DNA of 64,000 nucleotides from Vitrella brassicaformis (GCA_001179505.1 CDMY01000275.1:250233-314232); one strand, 5' to 3'. Shown: positions 34,441 through 47,100, numbered from the stretch's first letter. The notes: generated by a model not told the origin, from the sequence alone. Program-made: numbers and translations.

Positions 34441-36089
34441 ATGGAGGCCGAGTTGGCCGCTCGGCGGTTCAGCGCTCGTGCGATTCTCAAGGAGCTGCAC
34501 GTGCCCGTGACGGCCATCGGTGACGCCATCAGCCAGCTGCACACACAGGTCCGCCAGGCTGACGAGGCCGCCCACGTGGCCGCCCAGCGAAAGAGGCAGC
34601 AGCACGGCGCATCGGACCCCTCGGCGGCCTCGCGTGACGACACTTTGGTGCTGAATGTGGGCGGCCATCTGATGAGCGTCAGGCGGCAGCACGTGACTCA
34701 GGGAGAGGGGGTGGAGGGCACTCCGCTGGCGGCCCTCTTCGGGGGCTGCTGGGAGGACCGACTCATAAAGGACGACAGCCAGCGGGTGTTCCTCGACATC
34801 TGCCCGGAGGCCTTTAAGGCCGTTCACAAGGCCATCCTCAATGCCGAGACCCTTCGCAGCGCCGGCAAGGCGGCGTCGGTCGGCCACCTGCTCAATAAAG
34901 TGGCCAAGCGCGACAAGGGTGACGGCAATAAAGGCGATGACACAGTCTTCTCGTTTCGTCATTTTGCCTTTGGCTGCCTGTGTGTGGTGTGTCTGTCAGG
35001 TCGCCATGGCTTCTGGGTCAAGCTGTTGATGACGCCTCTCAACAAGGATCGCCCATCGGCGAGGATGCGGCAGACGCGGCCCCCTGTGCCCCGGCTGGCG
35101 GCCACTGACATGCCTTCCGGCAGCGGCGACACAGTCAGGAAGCTCGAAGGCATTATAAGGGCATACGCCGCCGAGAGGGCCCGGCTGGAGGGACAGCTGC
35201 GGGCCGCCGACAAACGACGCGACAATCTCGACAAAGAGATAAAGGTGACGATATGAGCAGAGGTGGAGGAAGAGGCCGTTGGTCTGATGGTTGTGGCTGT
35301 GTGTGTGTGTCAGGCCGTCGAGCCCTTTCTGCTGCCTCTGAGTGGCGGCGATACCATTCGGTCGGTCGAGGTGTGTGGTCAGCTCATCTCGACCACTCAG
35401 TCCACTGTGGACGAAATGGGCGACATCGCACTGGCCAACCGATTTGACCTGTGAGCCCATCACACCAACACACTCAGGACACACTGATGTGTTTCTCACT
35501 GCTTGTGTGCCGTCAGGTGGTCCAGCAGCCGAGCGGTGGAGGTGGTGGATCCCGACCACATCGGCCGCATGGTCGCCGTCTACCGCAGAAAGCGACTCGG
35601 CGCCTCGCCGGCCGACATGGCCGCCGTCCTGACGATGGCTGGCAAGACGGACCAGCCGCCATTTGACGTCAACGCGGCCATGTACGGCATTGTCAAGACC
35701 GACACACCCACACCACAGGCCAGGTGAGACCCAACAGGGAGCAGACAAGAGCAATTGGCCATCTTTGTTGCATTCTTTTCAGTGTCGGCCGTCGGACCGG
35801 CACATTGCCGTCTGGTTGTCGATATGAGGTGGTGCAGGAGGGCTACGGCGGCAGAGTGCCCACACTTTCTATCGACACCGTCGAGTACGACTACATTGGG
35901 TGGCGTGATGGATTCGACGGCCGGGACAAAGCATTCGATTACCGTGGGGATGTGGGTCGTTTGTCCGATCTGGATGGGTGGCTGAAAACGGCGTTGTTTT
36001 GGATGAGGGAGGGGGAGGTCAGACGATTCAGACTGCCAGACGAAAATCACGCCCCCTACCGTCAGCTGCACTTGATCAGCATAGTGTAG
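34441..36089 (+). CDS. BTB/T1-domain protein with possible FKBP-like C-terminus
   Basis: Four exons in phase: 34441-35244, 35314-35450, 35517-35723 and 35783-36089. The N-terminus is helical; a BTB/potassium-channel tetramerisation-like domain follows: TLVLNVGGHLMSVRRQHVT, PLAALFGGCWEDRL, DSQRVFLDICPEAFKAVHKA. A coiled-coil segment (ERARLEGQLRAADKRRDNL) leads to MVAVYRRKRLGASPADMAAV and a last exon resembling a degraded FKBP fold: GTLPSGCRYEVVQEGYGG, VEYDYIGWRDGFDGRDKAFD, LKTALFWMREGEVRRFRLP and a closing LISIV. BTB domains mediate oligomerisation and often recruit Cul3. Exon 1 contains an odd FAFGCLCVVCLSG stretch that could be an unspliced intron. The gene is inside the mobile element, ending 231 bp before the right repeat starts. 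Confidence 0.75.
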
Positions 36090-36319
36090 GAGAGAGAGAG
36101 TGCACACACACACAGATGGGGGCGGCTCTGTCTGTGACACACACTCATGTGTGAGGCCGGGAGCCCTCCCTCGTCGCCTGGCTGACTGTGGGCTTTGGTT
36201 TTGAGCGATGGAGTGAGTGCGTTGGCTGTGTACTGTCCAACGGCAGCGAGGGGGGGGGATTTTTATCACATCGTTGATGTTAAGGTGTGTGTGTCGCCTC
36301 TCTCCCCCCCACCTATATA

Positions 36320-36546
36320 TCGAACGATCTGATGGACGATGGCCAACTAAATGAATGAAAGACATACATATATACGTCTCGTACTGACCAGAGGGTGATT
36401 TCATACTCACAAAGCTTTAAAAGAAAAATCTCAAGGGTTTACACCTTGGGTCAAGGGTTTGGAACCCTGAACCCCCAAAAAACCCATACAAGGGATTTTC
36501 AATGCGAGCGAAGCGAGTATTGGAAATCCCTTGTATAAGTACTACT
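36320..36546 (-). repeat. Right terminal inverted repeat with hairpin tip
   Basis: Inverted counterpart of 30477-30695. Arms 36486-36503 and 36519-36536 form the tip hairpin around GCGAGCGAAGCGAG. Confidence 0.85.
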
Positions 36547-36552
36547 TTGGGC
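36547..36552. repeat. Right copy of 6-bp target-site duplication
   Basis: TTGGGC immediately after the right terminus, matching 30471-30476. Confidence 0.7.
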
Positions 36553-36600
36553 GGATGCCCGAGCCACCGCCAGGGGCAGATCTGTAGTACTGCGCCGGAA

Positions 36601-37973
36601 ATGGAGGTCCATCAGGCCGACCGTGTATCTCCCTTCGTTGCCTTCCTAGTCAACACACAGGAGGTGAGAGATCTCTGCAGCATTACCCATTGCAAATATG
36701 CCGTGTGTGTGGTGATGCGTTCTGTCAGGACATGTGCGGGCTCATTTGTTCATTCCTTGTCGCCAAAGATCTCGCAGCCCTCACCACCAGGCGAGTATCA
36801 TCAGCTACCGATCTGCTTTTGTCATATATGCAATGGATGGATGGATGGATGGACTGACGTGCTTTTTGCAGTTGCGCCCGTTGCCACGAGGGTCTGTGGT
36901 GTAGCGCTCCCTTCTGGCATTGTTTCTTTGCCCAGCTGAACATCGCCCCCCCCTCCCCCCTGTCGTCACCCATCCTGCCGCCGTCGCCCCTCAGCCCCCC
37001 GTCATCCACCAGCGCATCATCCGCCACGCACACACCACCTCTCTCACCGCTGCGTGAGGTGGTATCGGCGTCGCATCTGGTGGGAGCGGGGTCTTTGTTG
37101 CCGACCTCATGTGGGGATGGAAGGCGACTGGTGAGCGGGGGGGGGTGGGGGTGGGGGTAGAGGGACAGAAGGGGGAAGGCTCACTCACACACTGTATGTA
37201 TGTGCGATTGTATGTAGGTGCGGGCACTATCGACACCGTGTGGATGCCGTCGGCACCGACGAGCCGCCGGACGTCTATGGCCAGCTGTTCGACACGGCAA
37301 AGTGAGTGATTGAGCTAATCGCCGGCCGACCGACCCCCACCCACCCCCATCAATGTGTATGTCGCATATTTAGGCGCTATTTGCGTGGCCTGCTTGGCCG
37401 CGACGACCCTGGTTTGCTGCACCGATTCGGCAATGCATGCCTGGGACTGGTGCGCAAATACGACAGCTACGATGACCACACACAGGTCGGCATATCCCAG
37501 GAACGGAGAATTGGGCATTCATTCGTGTGTGTGGGGGGTGCACTGCACGTATACGCATACATGCAGGCGGCGGCAGAGGACATGGTGTGGCAGATAAGTC
37601 GAAGGACGGACATCTTCACACGTACATCAACAAGCGCCTCCTTTTGTGTCTCCTCAAACACTCCGAGTGTCAATGTTTCCATGCGGGGGTGTCAGGGGGC
37701 CATGCGTTGGAGATATGTCGCGTCTTTGAGGACAGAAAGGAGCGCCGCATCATACAGAAAGCCATGGACCACGTCGCCATCATATTCTTGGCAAGTCAAC
37801 CCACACACGGCAACAGACCTCTCGATGTATATGTGCCCATGCAGGATTCGGAGGAGAGTTTTGACGCGTTGCTGGAGCACCAGTACGCCATGCTGGCGCA
37901 GCAGGACCGATCACCGCGCACATGCGAGGAGGCACTCGCCGATATGCCATCCATCCACACACCACACACATGA
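36601..37973 (+). CDS. F-box-like hypothetical protein
   Basis: Start ATG at 36601, 54 bp beyond the mobile element. Exons: 36601-36663, 36729 to about 36790, about 36871-37137, about 37218-37302, 37372-37482, about 37565-37794 and about 37844-37973. Exon 2 reads MCGLICSFLVAKDLAALTT, an F-box-like helix pair, then CARCHEGLWC; joining them needs a GC donor (CCAG/GCGAGT). The middle is Ser/Pro-rich. The C-terminal half is helical (RYLRGLLGRDDPGLLHRFG; HTYINKRLLLCLLKHSECQC; RRIIQKAMDHVAIIFL), with a second probable GC donor (TTG/GCAAGT). F-box proteins are substrate receptors of SCF ligases; the substrate here is unknown and the domain call is tentative. Confidence 0.55.
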
Positions 37974-38548
37974 ACCATGACATTCAAACGTCCCCCTAGA
38001 CACATGCCATTATTGAGGGCGCATGAGCTGCCACACACACAGCCAGCCAGCCGCTTTTCGAATTCTCCTTGCGGTAGTTTTGCCTTCCTTGTTTTGGCCA
38101 CATTGGCGGGCGCGGTGTGGCGTGTCGGAGTTCGTATCAGATGATAGAGCATAGAGCCATCGATGTCTTGCGCAGCTCTTTTTCGACCCTTGCACCCATG
38201 CCTTGATCACACCACACACGGCTGGCGTGAGTGGGGTGGGTCTGAGCAATTAATGCGTTGACGGGTTGACTGATTGTGCAGAGCCCTGTCTGTGTGTCTG
38301 TGGACGACCAGGTATGGCCGGGTGTGTGCGTGTGTGTGCCGTGGACAGACAGACTGTGATGACGAGTGAACGTGTTAATCGGAAAGAAAGACGATAGCAC
38401 GCGATATCCGTCCACTGCATAGGGTGCGGCTGAGCCACCACTATCACCACAAATGTACAGCCACAGCAAAGCACGAGGCGGCAGCCAGTCTCCGTTCTCC
38501 CCGAGCCCACCCCCCTCCCTCCCTCTGTCTGTCTGTGTCATGCAGCTA

Positions 38549-39093
38549 TCATCCCGTGAAGTGTTGAGTTGCGTCTTTCTGCCCCGAGAAGAGCCCCGAT
38601 CTCGTGTCATCCAGCCCGTCACGGTCATGGACGTACTCCACCCTGATAGACAGACAGACAGATACGCAGGCAGATAGACAAACAAGTGCAGTGCACAAAA
38701 TCGACAGATGGATGGATGGATGGACCAAACCCAGAGCCACCATCCCATCCTCTGCCTGTTCGTGTTTCGTTTCACCGACTGACTGACTGACGCACTTTTT
38801 GCTGCAGGTGCGTTCGAACTCATTGATCTCGGGGATGCACTTGGTGATGTCACCTGACACACAGACACACACACACGCGCACGTGCTGCCCGCCCGTGAC
38901 TCTTGGCATCCCGCCATGACGGCTGCCTGACCATTGCTGTCAGCGAGGCATTCCCGCAGCGGCCTCATCTGGCAAACGATCTTCTCCTTCTTGAGCTTCG
39001 GCTTGTTCGCTGTACACACACAAACACACACGCAAACAACACCGGATGAGAGGGAAGCGCTGTACTGTTCGTTCGCTCACCTGCCATCGCCAT
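38549..39093 (-). CDS. Small Cys-rich protein
   Basis: Exon 1 is short (start ATG at 39093, MAMA then a donor), followed by about 38,860-39,010 (ANKPKLKKEKIVCQMRPLRE and CLADSNGQAAVMAGCQES), DITKCIPEINEFERTCSKK (about 38,803-38,858) and a last exon 38549 to about 38,640 ending QKDATQHFTG. About 110 residues, basic at the start. Cys spacing superficially resembles twin-Cys mitochondrial (CHCH) proteins, but the spacing is not C-x9-C, so I do not assign the family. Whether an intron separates the two Cys-containing pieces is unclear. Confidence 0.4.
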
Positions 39094-39955
39094 CTTGGCT
39101 GCAGTCTTTCAAAATGTTAAGGACACGCGCCGTCGGCTTCTTCTCTTCTTCTTCTTCTCTTTCCCCTTTCGTTGCGAGCTTATGGGTGGAGATCTCTGCT
39201 CGCCCAAAGCGACAGGGATCGGATGCCATGCTGCTGTCCGCCTGTTTCCCCTGAACGGTTTTCTGCGCCTCTGGATGCTGCCGGCCTCCCTTTCGACTCG
39301 CGACTTGATGCGACAATGCTGCAGATCTGTGGGCATTCTTGACTCCTGGCACTTGTCCTGCTGGTCTGCCTGTCTTCTGTCTTTCGGTCCCTGAGGAGGT
39401 AGGTCGTGTGTGCTGCGAGGGAGCGAGCAGAGAGTGAGGGCCCGACTGACTGACTGTGTCTGTCTGTCTGTCTGTCTGAGTGGTTAATTGGCTGTCAGTC
39501 TGTCTGCATAGGTGGTAGAGAGGGACTTACTGCTTGCCTCTCTCTCCAGTTGTGTAATTGCTCACGGTCTGCATGCACGTCTGCACCTACCTACCCTCTC
39601 TTGCTGGGTGGCCGGTGAAGTGGTCAAGCTAAGCAGCGATGTCTATTTGTTCAGTGATTCATTCACGCGCTGACTAGGTAGCTGCCTGGTTGGCTGCAGG
39701 TTTGTCTGAGCGCGCCGTCTGGGTTTTTTGGCTTGTGAGTGTCTCGTGCGTTCGTCCGTCCGTCCGTCCGTCCGTGTGTCCGCGTGTCCGTGTGTCCGAG
39801 GGTCTGTCTTGTTTTTCCGGTTCTATCTATCTGTGTATTGAGTAATTATTCGCTCACTCCCGCTTGTTGGTCATGTGACCGGCCGACTGACTGACTGAGA
39901 TGCGTAAGAGTGACATGTCATGTGCATACATTTGAGTAGCCAATTTGCGTAAGAG
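39094..39955. other. Divergent intergenic region, 862 bp
   Basis: 5' regions of the small Cys-rich gene (leftward) and the CCCH gene (rightward). Contains CTGT runs (39,460-39,478), a CCGT run (39,748-39,775) and an open but unsupported leftward frame (39,094-39,352). No RNA gene identified. Confidence 0.45.
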
Positions 39956-42900
39956 ATGCCCTTGCTGGCAGAGAAGGAGCTATTCTGCTTCAGGTAGGGA
40001 GGTAGGTATTGATGGACGAGAGGACGAGTCAAGCAGAACAGAAGCAGGTCAGTCAGTCACTGTGTGTGCTGTGTGTCTGTCTGTCTGTGTTGATTGATTG
40101 CAGGACGAAGCAGTGTGTGCGGCTGCGTAAGTATGGGCGATGCGACTATGGCCAGCGGTGCCAGTACAGTCACTCCAATGAGTGGCCGCGTAGATGCCCC
40201 TTCTACATCAGGTACGTACGTGAAGCGCAGACAGACAGACAGACACGCATACACAAGCACAAGCGTTGATGCTTGCGTCGTCTTGGTGTGTTGTCGTCCG
40301 TTCGTCAGTGATCCGACGTCGCTGCGTTATGTGCCTGAGTTGTGTCCCGATGTGGTGTTCAAGCGGCGTGGTGAGGGTGGCGATGAGGACATGATGCCCG
40401 ACCTGGAGAGGACGACGGTCAACGAGCACGAGATACTCGTCAACGCGTGCGCCAGGGGAGGCGGGTGCCCCTTCTGCCACTCCACTGAGGAGTACCTTTA
40501 CCACCCACTCAAATACAAGGTCGGTAAGGTCGGGGCACCGGTGCACCGGTGCACTGCACTAGCACACACGTATAGGACACGGCTGATGTATGTGATTGAT
40601 GCATTGCACACATACATTTTGTCCTTTCTTACTTGGCTGGTTGGTTGGTGGTTCAAACAGACGGAGCTGTGTCACAGGTATCACACGAGCAACACGGCTG
40701 GCCCCCCTCACTCACCCGACTCTCAGCAGCAGCCACCATCCCAGCCCTTCGGATGGAACACGAGCACCAGCAGCAGTAGCAGCAACACTGACCGCTCGGC
40801 GGGTCAGCTGCCCATGCGCTGTCAGTTGTACTTCTGTCCCTTCATCCATGGTGTTGCGGAGAACCGCAGGGCGCAGCGCACCAGCGACCAGCGGCCCATC
40901 TACAAGTTCAAGTATAGGAACCGGGGCAGCATCGGCGACGGGCTCGACAACCTGAGGCGACACAACCAGCAGCGCCACATGCGCGAGGTGACGTCGTCCT
41001 GCAGTTCATCGCCTGCGTGTGAGGGGCAGCGGCCGATGTACCAAGATGCGGGCGAGGACGCAGGCGACATGCAAGAGGGCGGCGCCAACGGGGCAGGCGG
41101 ACCGGTCTCACCCATGGAAGAATCAGGTGGGCGAGGCGAGGCACGGCACGCAGTGGAGGGCAGAGCATGTTCACCATGGCTTGTATCGGTCCTTTTGTTG
41201 TGTGTGTGGCGTCAATCCGTTCAGTGCTCAAGTGTTTGAGTCAGTACCCACACGTGGAGGTCCTCACGCGCACGCAGCGACCACCGGGCAGCAAGCGAAG
41301 GCAACACAGTGAAGACCCGCCCAGACCCGACCCAACACACCATGACGTGGCGGACCAGCATCAGCCAACCAGTAGCGTCCATCTGGATACCCCTGGCTGG
41401 CCCACCACCGCTCCTCCACCCCCCCCATCGCCGCGTCACGACGAGCATCAATACGATGTGCAGCGCCAGCCTCCGGCGTATGGTCTGCCACCGCCGCCGC
41501 CGCCACCACCACCGCCCTACCTCCCCTCCTGCTATATCCACCACGGACGGTCGCGGTCACTCTCGTCGGCTCGGCACGAGGGACGGCCACCCACGCCACC
41601 ACAGCGGATCACGTCTCCAAACCACGAGGAGAGGGCCCCGTCTTATCCCGCTGGCCCTCCCCCAATGTGGCTGCCCAATGAGTCGACAATCCGCGTGGAC
41701 TACCCCATCATTGTGTCATCGTCGGGTGGACACGACGGAGGACAGCAGGTGGAGACGTGGGGACAGACCTTCTCTGGACAGGTGGTGGTTTCGCGGCCAT
41801 TCCCCATCACGGCTGCTTCGATGCACCCACCGCTCGCTGGAACTAAAGCCGGTGCTGAGCAGCGACCGGCTCACGCCTATCAGCGGTCACTCTCGCCCTC
41901 ATCCTCGGCATCCATCGGGCGCCCTCCGCCCTACCCGCCCTCTGCCTATGCGAGACTGGCATCAGCTCGACCCCCTCCCCCGCCCCCTCCCGTCGCCCCA
42001 CCCCAATCAATGTGGCCGGAGCACTGCACACCCACAAGCCCCTCCTCGTCTCCCTCGTCAACGCGCATGACAGACACAGGGTCGTTCCCGCCGTGTGACT
42101 CTTCGCTTAGGGCCACCCCGCCCCTCTCGCAGCAGCTGGACTCTTTCAGGACCCTCCCTCTGGATCCATCATCCAACAGCGCCACCACAGCCACAAACGC
42201 CAGCAGCATACCCGTCTACTGCCAGCCACTGCTCCCGTCGAGGGAGCAACAAAAGGACGACGGGCCATCGGAGGCCGCTGGCAGTGGGCCAAGGAAACGG
42301 GGCAGGGATGGCGGCTGGCAGGAGGGAAGAGAAGAGGGGGAGGGCAGCCCCTCGCGTCAGTCATCAGATGCGCCGGACGAGCAGCTCGCGAGCCACCAGG
42401 AGCAGCAGGGCAAGTCCTCGTCGGTCGGTCTCGACTTCCTCTTCGCCGGCAAGAGGAGCGAGGGCGACAGCGAGGACCCATCGCCGTCCAGCCCTGCAGG
42501 GCTGTCCGCCGCTGCCCAGACTGCTCAGACTGTCGACGGCAGAGAAGATCCCGCCAACGCTAGACAGCCGCCGGAGCAAGAAGCCGACACTACCAACAAC
42601 GACCAAGGAGACAAGAGCAAGGATGCAGACGAGGAGCCATCACAGCCGTGCCAGGTGCCGCCAGCTCGCCAGCCCCAGGAGGGCGTCAGCTCCCCGGCCA
42701 ACGACCCCAGCAACTCGTCATGGTCGTCGTCGAGCTCCTTTTCGCTCTCGTCGCCCTCGGCGTCACCCACTGGCGGCGGCCTGTCCAAGCGCATGTCGCG
42801 GACAGTCAAGCTGCACAACCTCGACAAGGCCACTGGGGATCGTCAGGGCGCGGCAGCGGACAAGGCAGCGGCCAAGGCAGACTCATCCAGCAGCAGCAAC

Positions 42901-44150
42901 AAAAGCAGCAGCAGTGAAGGCGGCGACAAGTCTGCCGTGGACAAGGGAGAGTCCCCCAGCCTTCAGCCGTCGTCCTCCAGGCTGCGTCGTCTGCCACCCC
43001 CCGTCAGCTCCAAACCCGCCGAGCAGCATGACGAGGAGCCCCGAGCAGCGGGGGGTTCAGTGAGCGACAAGGCGCACCATCACGGTGGCTGGGAGGAGAT
43101 CGTGCAGACACTTCAGGCACAGCTAGTCAGCTTTGCGGCAGGCAGGGGCGGGGATGAGTCCGTCACTGTGCCGCAGTCAGTGCCGCAGCAGCAGCAGCAG
43201 CCACCTGGTGGTCCGTCGGGTGGCGGAGGTGGTGGTGTGTCTCCGTTGCCATTGGTAGAGCTGCATCGTCTGGCGTCAGTGCTGAGTGGGATGAGCCTGG
43301 AGAGCGACGACAAGAGCAAGAAGGACGACAGGATGGAAATACTCCAGCATTCACTCAGAGAGGTGGGCGGGCCGGGCATGCAGATGAGCCGAGCCAGCTA
43401 TGGCCGCATTCATTAACGCGTGTATGCTCGTATTGATTGATTGATTGCAGATAGTGAGTGCCTGCATTGGCCCCAAGGCGGCGACGCTGCAGGCCACAAG
43501 CCCCTCCCCCTCACCCCCTGCATCACCCATTCCTCACCCCCCAGCTGTTGCGGCGGCTGCTGCTAGTGGTGCTTCTCTGATGGCCGCGTCGGGTGCGAGC
43601 AGCCCCGACTCGGCCCCAGCGACTCTACTAAGCGGTGACCATCCCCCGTCGCCCCCCTTCATGGGCGTCAATCGCTCTGCCAGTCTGGACGCGATCGTCA
43701 CGGCGGGGCCAGAAGAGCAACAAGACACACACATGAGCCACGACAGGTAGGCAACAGCCAGCAAGCCACACGCAAACATGCCATAGAAACGTGTCAGTTT
43801 GCTCGTTCAGGCCATCGCCGCCAGAGCCGGCAAACGAGGATGAGTTGTTGACCGAACAGGGCCATCCTCACCTCCCACCCCAGCCGCCATCCGCCTCGTG
43901 GGCACCCCTTCCCCCCAATGTCACCGAGGCATCCCCCTCGTCGCCATGCGACGGCTGGACGGTCTCACTCAGCAGTGCGTCGGCACACCCGCACCCACAA
44001 TCTGACGAGGGTGAGGAGGGTCAAGGCCACGGCGGGCAGGCGGCGGATGACAGCGGCGACGGCGGGGGGGATGGCGATGGCGACCATGGTGATGCTGTGC
44101 GCGTGGGTGAGGATATAGCCTCCGCCGTAGCCAATGCCGTCTTCTCGTAG
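39956..44150 (+). CDS. Tandem CCCH zinc-finger RNA-binding protein
   Basis: Seven exons in phase: 39956-39993, 40104-40211, 40309-40519, 40661-41126, 41225-43362, 43451-43746 and 43811-44150. The start at 39956 (MPLLAEKELFCFR) is chosen because only it joins exon 2 in frame. Finger 1 is C-x8-C-x5-C-x3-H (CVRLRKYGRCDYGQRCQYSH). Next come ERTTVNEHEILVNAC, HPLKYKTELCHRYHT and a second finger CQLYFCPFIHG, the pattern of plant/protist tandem CCCH proteins. The remaining ~1,000 residues are disordered: poly-Pro, Gln, Ser, acidic and Lys/Ser blocks, which suggests a phase-separating mRNP protein. Such proteins bind AU-rich mRNA and control decay or translation; no catalytic domain is visible. Confidence 0.88.
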
Positions 44151-47100
44151 GGGAGGGAGATCATAAAGCGGCTGGCCGGCTGGCTGGCTGGCTGGCTGCT
44201 TAGGTAGGTAGTGTCATCAGACTATTCACTGGTGGAATGGAATGATGCCCCCATATCCCAGGGTTCGTCTGTTCGCCGATCAGATGAGCAGATGGGATGG
44301 GCATGGGTTTTGGCTTCTCATTCGTTCATTCTTTCATGTTGCGTAATTTCCGCGTAGCTGAATGCGGACAGTGGAGAGGGAGAGAGAGAGCGAGAGAGAG
44401 AGAGAGAGATGGGTCGCCGGGGGGATGAGTAAGTATGTATAGGCACATCGCTACACACCGATGACCAGTTATCCATCGACAGACAGACAGACAGACAGAG
44501 ACGTCACGAACATGTCATGTCATTCCTTCGGTCGGTCTCTTTTTCAGCACCAAGGTATGGTATGTATGTATGGATGTCTGTATGTCCGTGTGCTGTGCAT
44601 GTGTGTGCGTGTACATACAAACGAACGAACCTTCTTCCTTGGTTAATTCCTTCCTTCCTTGTCTGCCTGCCTGCCTGCCTGCCTGCTTCCTTAATTGCTG
44701 GCTGTCTGTCTGTCTGTCTGTCTGTCTGATGTCATCGTTGCCTTGCCGGGGCGCCGCTGTGTTGTCCTTTTATGTAGCTTGCTTAAGAGATATCTCTGTC
44801 TGTCTGCGGTGAGTGGCTGACTGATTGCATCGATTGATCGATCCATTTTTGCATCTCTATGCATACCTACCTACCTACCTACCTGAGTGAGTGAGTAATC
44901 AATCGCCCCATCGCTGGCTGGCTGGCTGGCTCGGTGCTTAATCTCTTATCATGTTGACTGACTGCCACGACTGACTGACACATGTATGCAATGCAATGCA
45001 TGCTATGCTGACGAGTGAACGAATGGACGAGCGAGTAGATCCGTCCGTCCGTCCGTCCATCCATCCGTTGTAGGGATGCGTACGTACCGTACCCTTTGTA
45101 GCGATCGATCTTTCGATGTGAGCAGCAGTTTGTTGGTTGCGTGTGCGTGTGTGTGTTGGCGGAGCGGAGCGGAGCGGAGCGGGGTGGGCGTGGGAGGGGG
45201 TGGGATGGGCGGCGGGAGGTTTTCAAGCATCACTCATTCATGTCATGTGTGCGTGTGTGTGCGTGCATGTGTACACTTTCGTGTTTGTATTTTCGTTGTC
45301 GCCCTCGTCCATTTGATGCGTTTGTTCCGTTTGATCTGATCCCTTTGTGAGGAAGGAAGGTTCTCGTGTTGTGGTGGAGTGGACGGATGTGGGAAGAAGG
45401 GGGTCACTCACAGGTTGGGGGCGCGTGAAGGAAGACTTTGCGTAGACACACAGGTGGAGTTTGCTGCATGGCTTCCGTTGCTCGGTTCGTTCGTTGGGTT
45501 TAATGCGGGTGGTGTACACGTACGTACGTACCTTTTGTGTGTTGTGTGTGTCTGTGTGAGTTGCGTGCATATTATGGTTTGTAAGGGCCGCTCACCTCAC
45601 TCACACCATTCATTCCGCTTGCCCCTCCTGCCTCCCTCCCTCCTGTCGGTGTTTTGTTATGTTAACCCGCCTGCCATCTTTCTTCGATCTGGTTTGTTAG
45701 GCAACCGACTCCATCTACACACATTCGCACCTTTGCTGTGTCCGTCTGTCTGTCTGTCTGTCTGAGGATTTTCGTGCTGGTTGATCGCGGGCGGACCGGA
45801 CCGGGCGGCTGTCTTGTCTGCGCCGCCCCCTCCATCCCTCCCTCCCTGTCTGTCTGTCTGTCTGTGTGCCTGTGCATTGTGGCCTGCCTTTCAAGCTATT
45901 CATTACATCTAAGACGTAGGATCTATAGTAAGTAGGTGAACAACTGTTTGATGAGATTCGTTCCTTCTGCTGACTGAGAGAGAGGCAACGTACCGTCCAC
46001 ACACCGAACTGGCACACTGTCTGCCTGACCCGACCACCGTGCGTACAGGACACGCTTATACATATGTATGTATGCTGGCTGGCCGGCTGCTCACTCACCC
46101 ACTCCCACCTTGCTGGTTCTCGCCCCCTCTCCCTCTCTCCCTCTCCCTTATCAGCAGCTGTCTGTCCTGGCCTGCATGTGCCCTTCCTTGCTTCGCTAGC
46201 TCATCTCCGACATATACCTCTAAGCCCTTTCTTGCTTGATTCACTTCGCACTTAGCCGACCGAGGGACGCTGCATTCACACACTCCCCTTCCCCATCCCC
46301 CCTCCCCTTCCCCCCCTACCCGTCCGTCATGCATGACTACCTGCCTGCCTGCCTGTGTTGGGGGGGCTGGCTGCATTCCAGTACCTGTGTATGTCATGAT
46401 ACGATACGTGTCGGTCCGTCGGTCCCATTTGCTGCGTGGATTGGATGGATGTTTGATGGGTGAATGGACGGACGGACGGATGCGTCCGTCCGTCTGCCCG
46501 CCCGCTCCACCCCGCCCGTCCCTTTGCCCCTCGATCGATAATACATACATACATGTGCGTGTGCATTGATGGCATGTGTACGTGTACGTGTACGTGTACG
46601 TGTACGCGTGTACGTGTACGTGTACGTGTCTGCCTGCCTGCCTGCATTGCATCAAGTACATGGCCATCATGCCTTTACATACAGACATACATACGCATCA
46701 ATCGTCCTTAGACTTTATACTTTCAGTGCACTGCCGGTGTCTGAAAGGCCCCCTTTACATACTCCTCGCTTATATAATATCCCAGCCTCTGGGTTCTGTC
46801 TGTCTCTATGCTGCATTGCATTGCATTGCATGCTGACAGACATCATGTGCAGTGCAGTGCACCCAACACCTGCCTGCCTGCCTGCGTACGTACGTACTTG
46901 CGGGACCCCGAGCAGGGCCTGGCCTGGCCTGGTTCTGGTGCGTGTGGTGCTGCATACGTGTCATGCGTGTGTTGCGTGAATGAGTGTCTCGTAGGGGTTT
47001 ATATCCTTTCTCTATCTGTTTCCTTCTTTCTTGCATGGGTACATGACATGCTATGGATGCCAGTCACATCACTCTCCTCCCTCCCTCCCTCCCTCCCGCC

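Larger units (their letters stand above)
30477..36546. mobile_element. 6.07-kb terminal-inverted-repeat element carrying four genes
   Basis: Both ends are AGTAGTACTTATACAAGGG in opposite orientation, continuing as inverted repeats of about 220 bp, and both are flanked by TTGGGC. The terminal 60 bp of each repeat is itself a near-palindrome. Inside are four genes (31435-31812 minus, 31991-32500 plus, 33422-34220 minus, 34441-36089 plus), a minisatellite and a 166-bp tandem duplication. No ORF resembles a known transposase, integrase, reverse transcriptase or DNA polymerase, so it is probably non-autonomous or of a type I do not recognise. Host genes stop cleanly at both sides (copine start at 30369; next host gene start at 36601). 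Confidence 0.75.

Noticed and set aside
36502-36939. Open frame beginning MRAKRVLEIPCIST, also seen leftward near 30,521
   Set aside because: It is the translation of the terminal inverted repeat at both ends running into host sequence, not a conserved gene.
39748-39790. Telomere-like repeat (CCGT array)
   Set aside because: A short tetranucleotide run that does not match known TTTAGGG/TTAGGG-type telomere units.
40094-41239. Long rightward open frame overlapping the CCCH gene
   Set aside because: It reads through introns in a frame different from the zinc-finger exons; the spliced frame has the conserved fingers.
41309-43063. Arg/Ser/Pro-rich frames parallel to the CCCH gene
   Set aside because: They are shadow frames of GC-rich low-complexity coding sequence.
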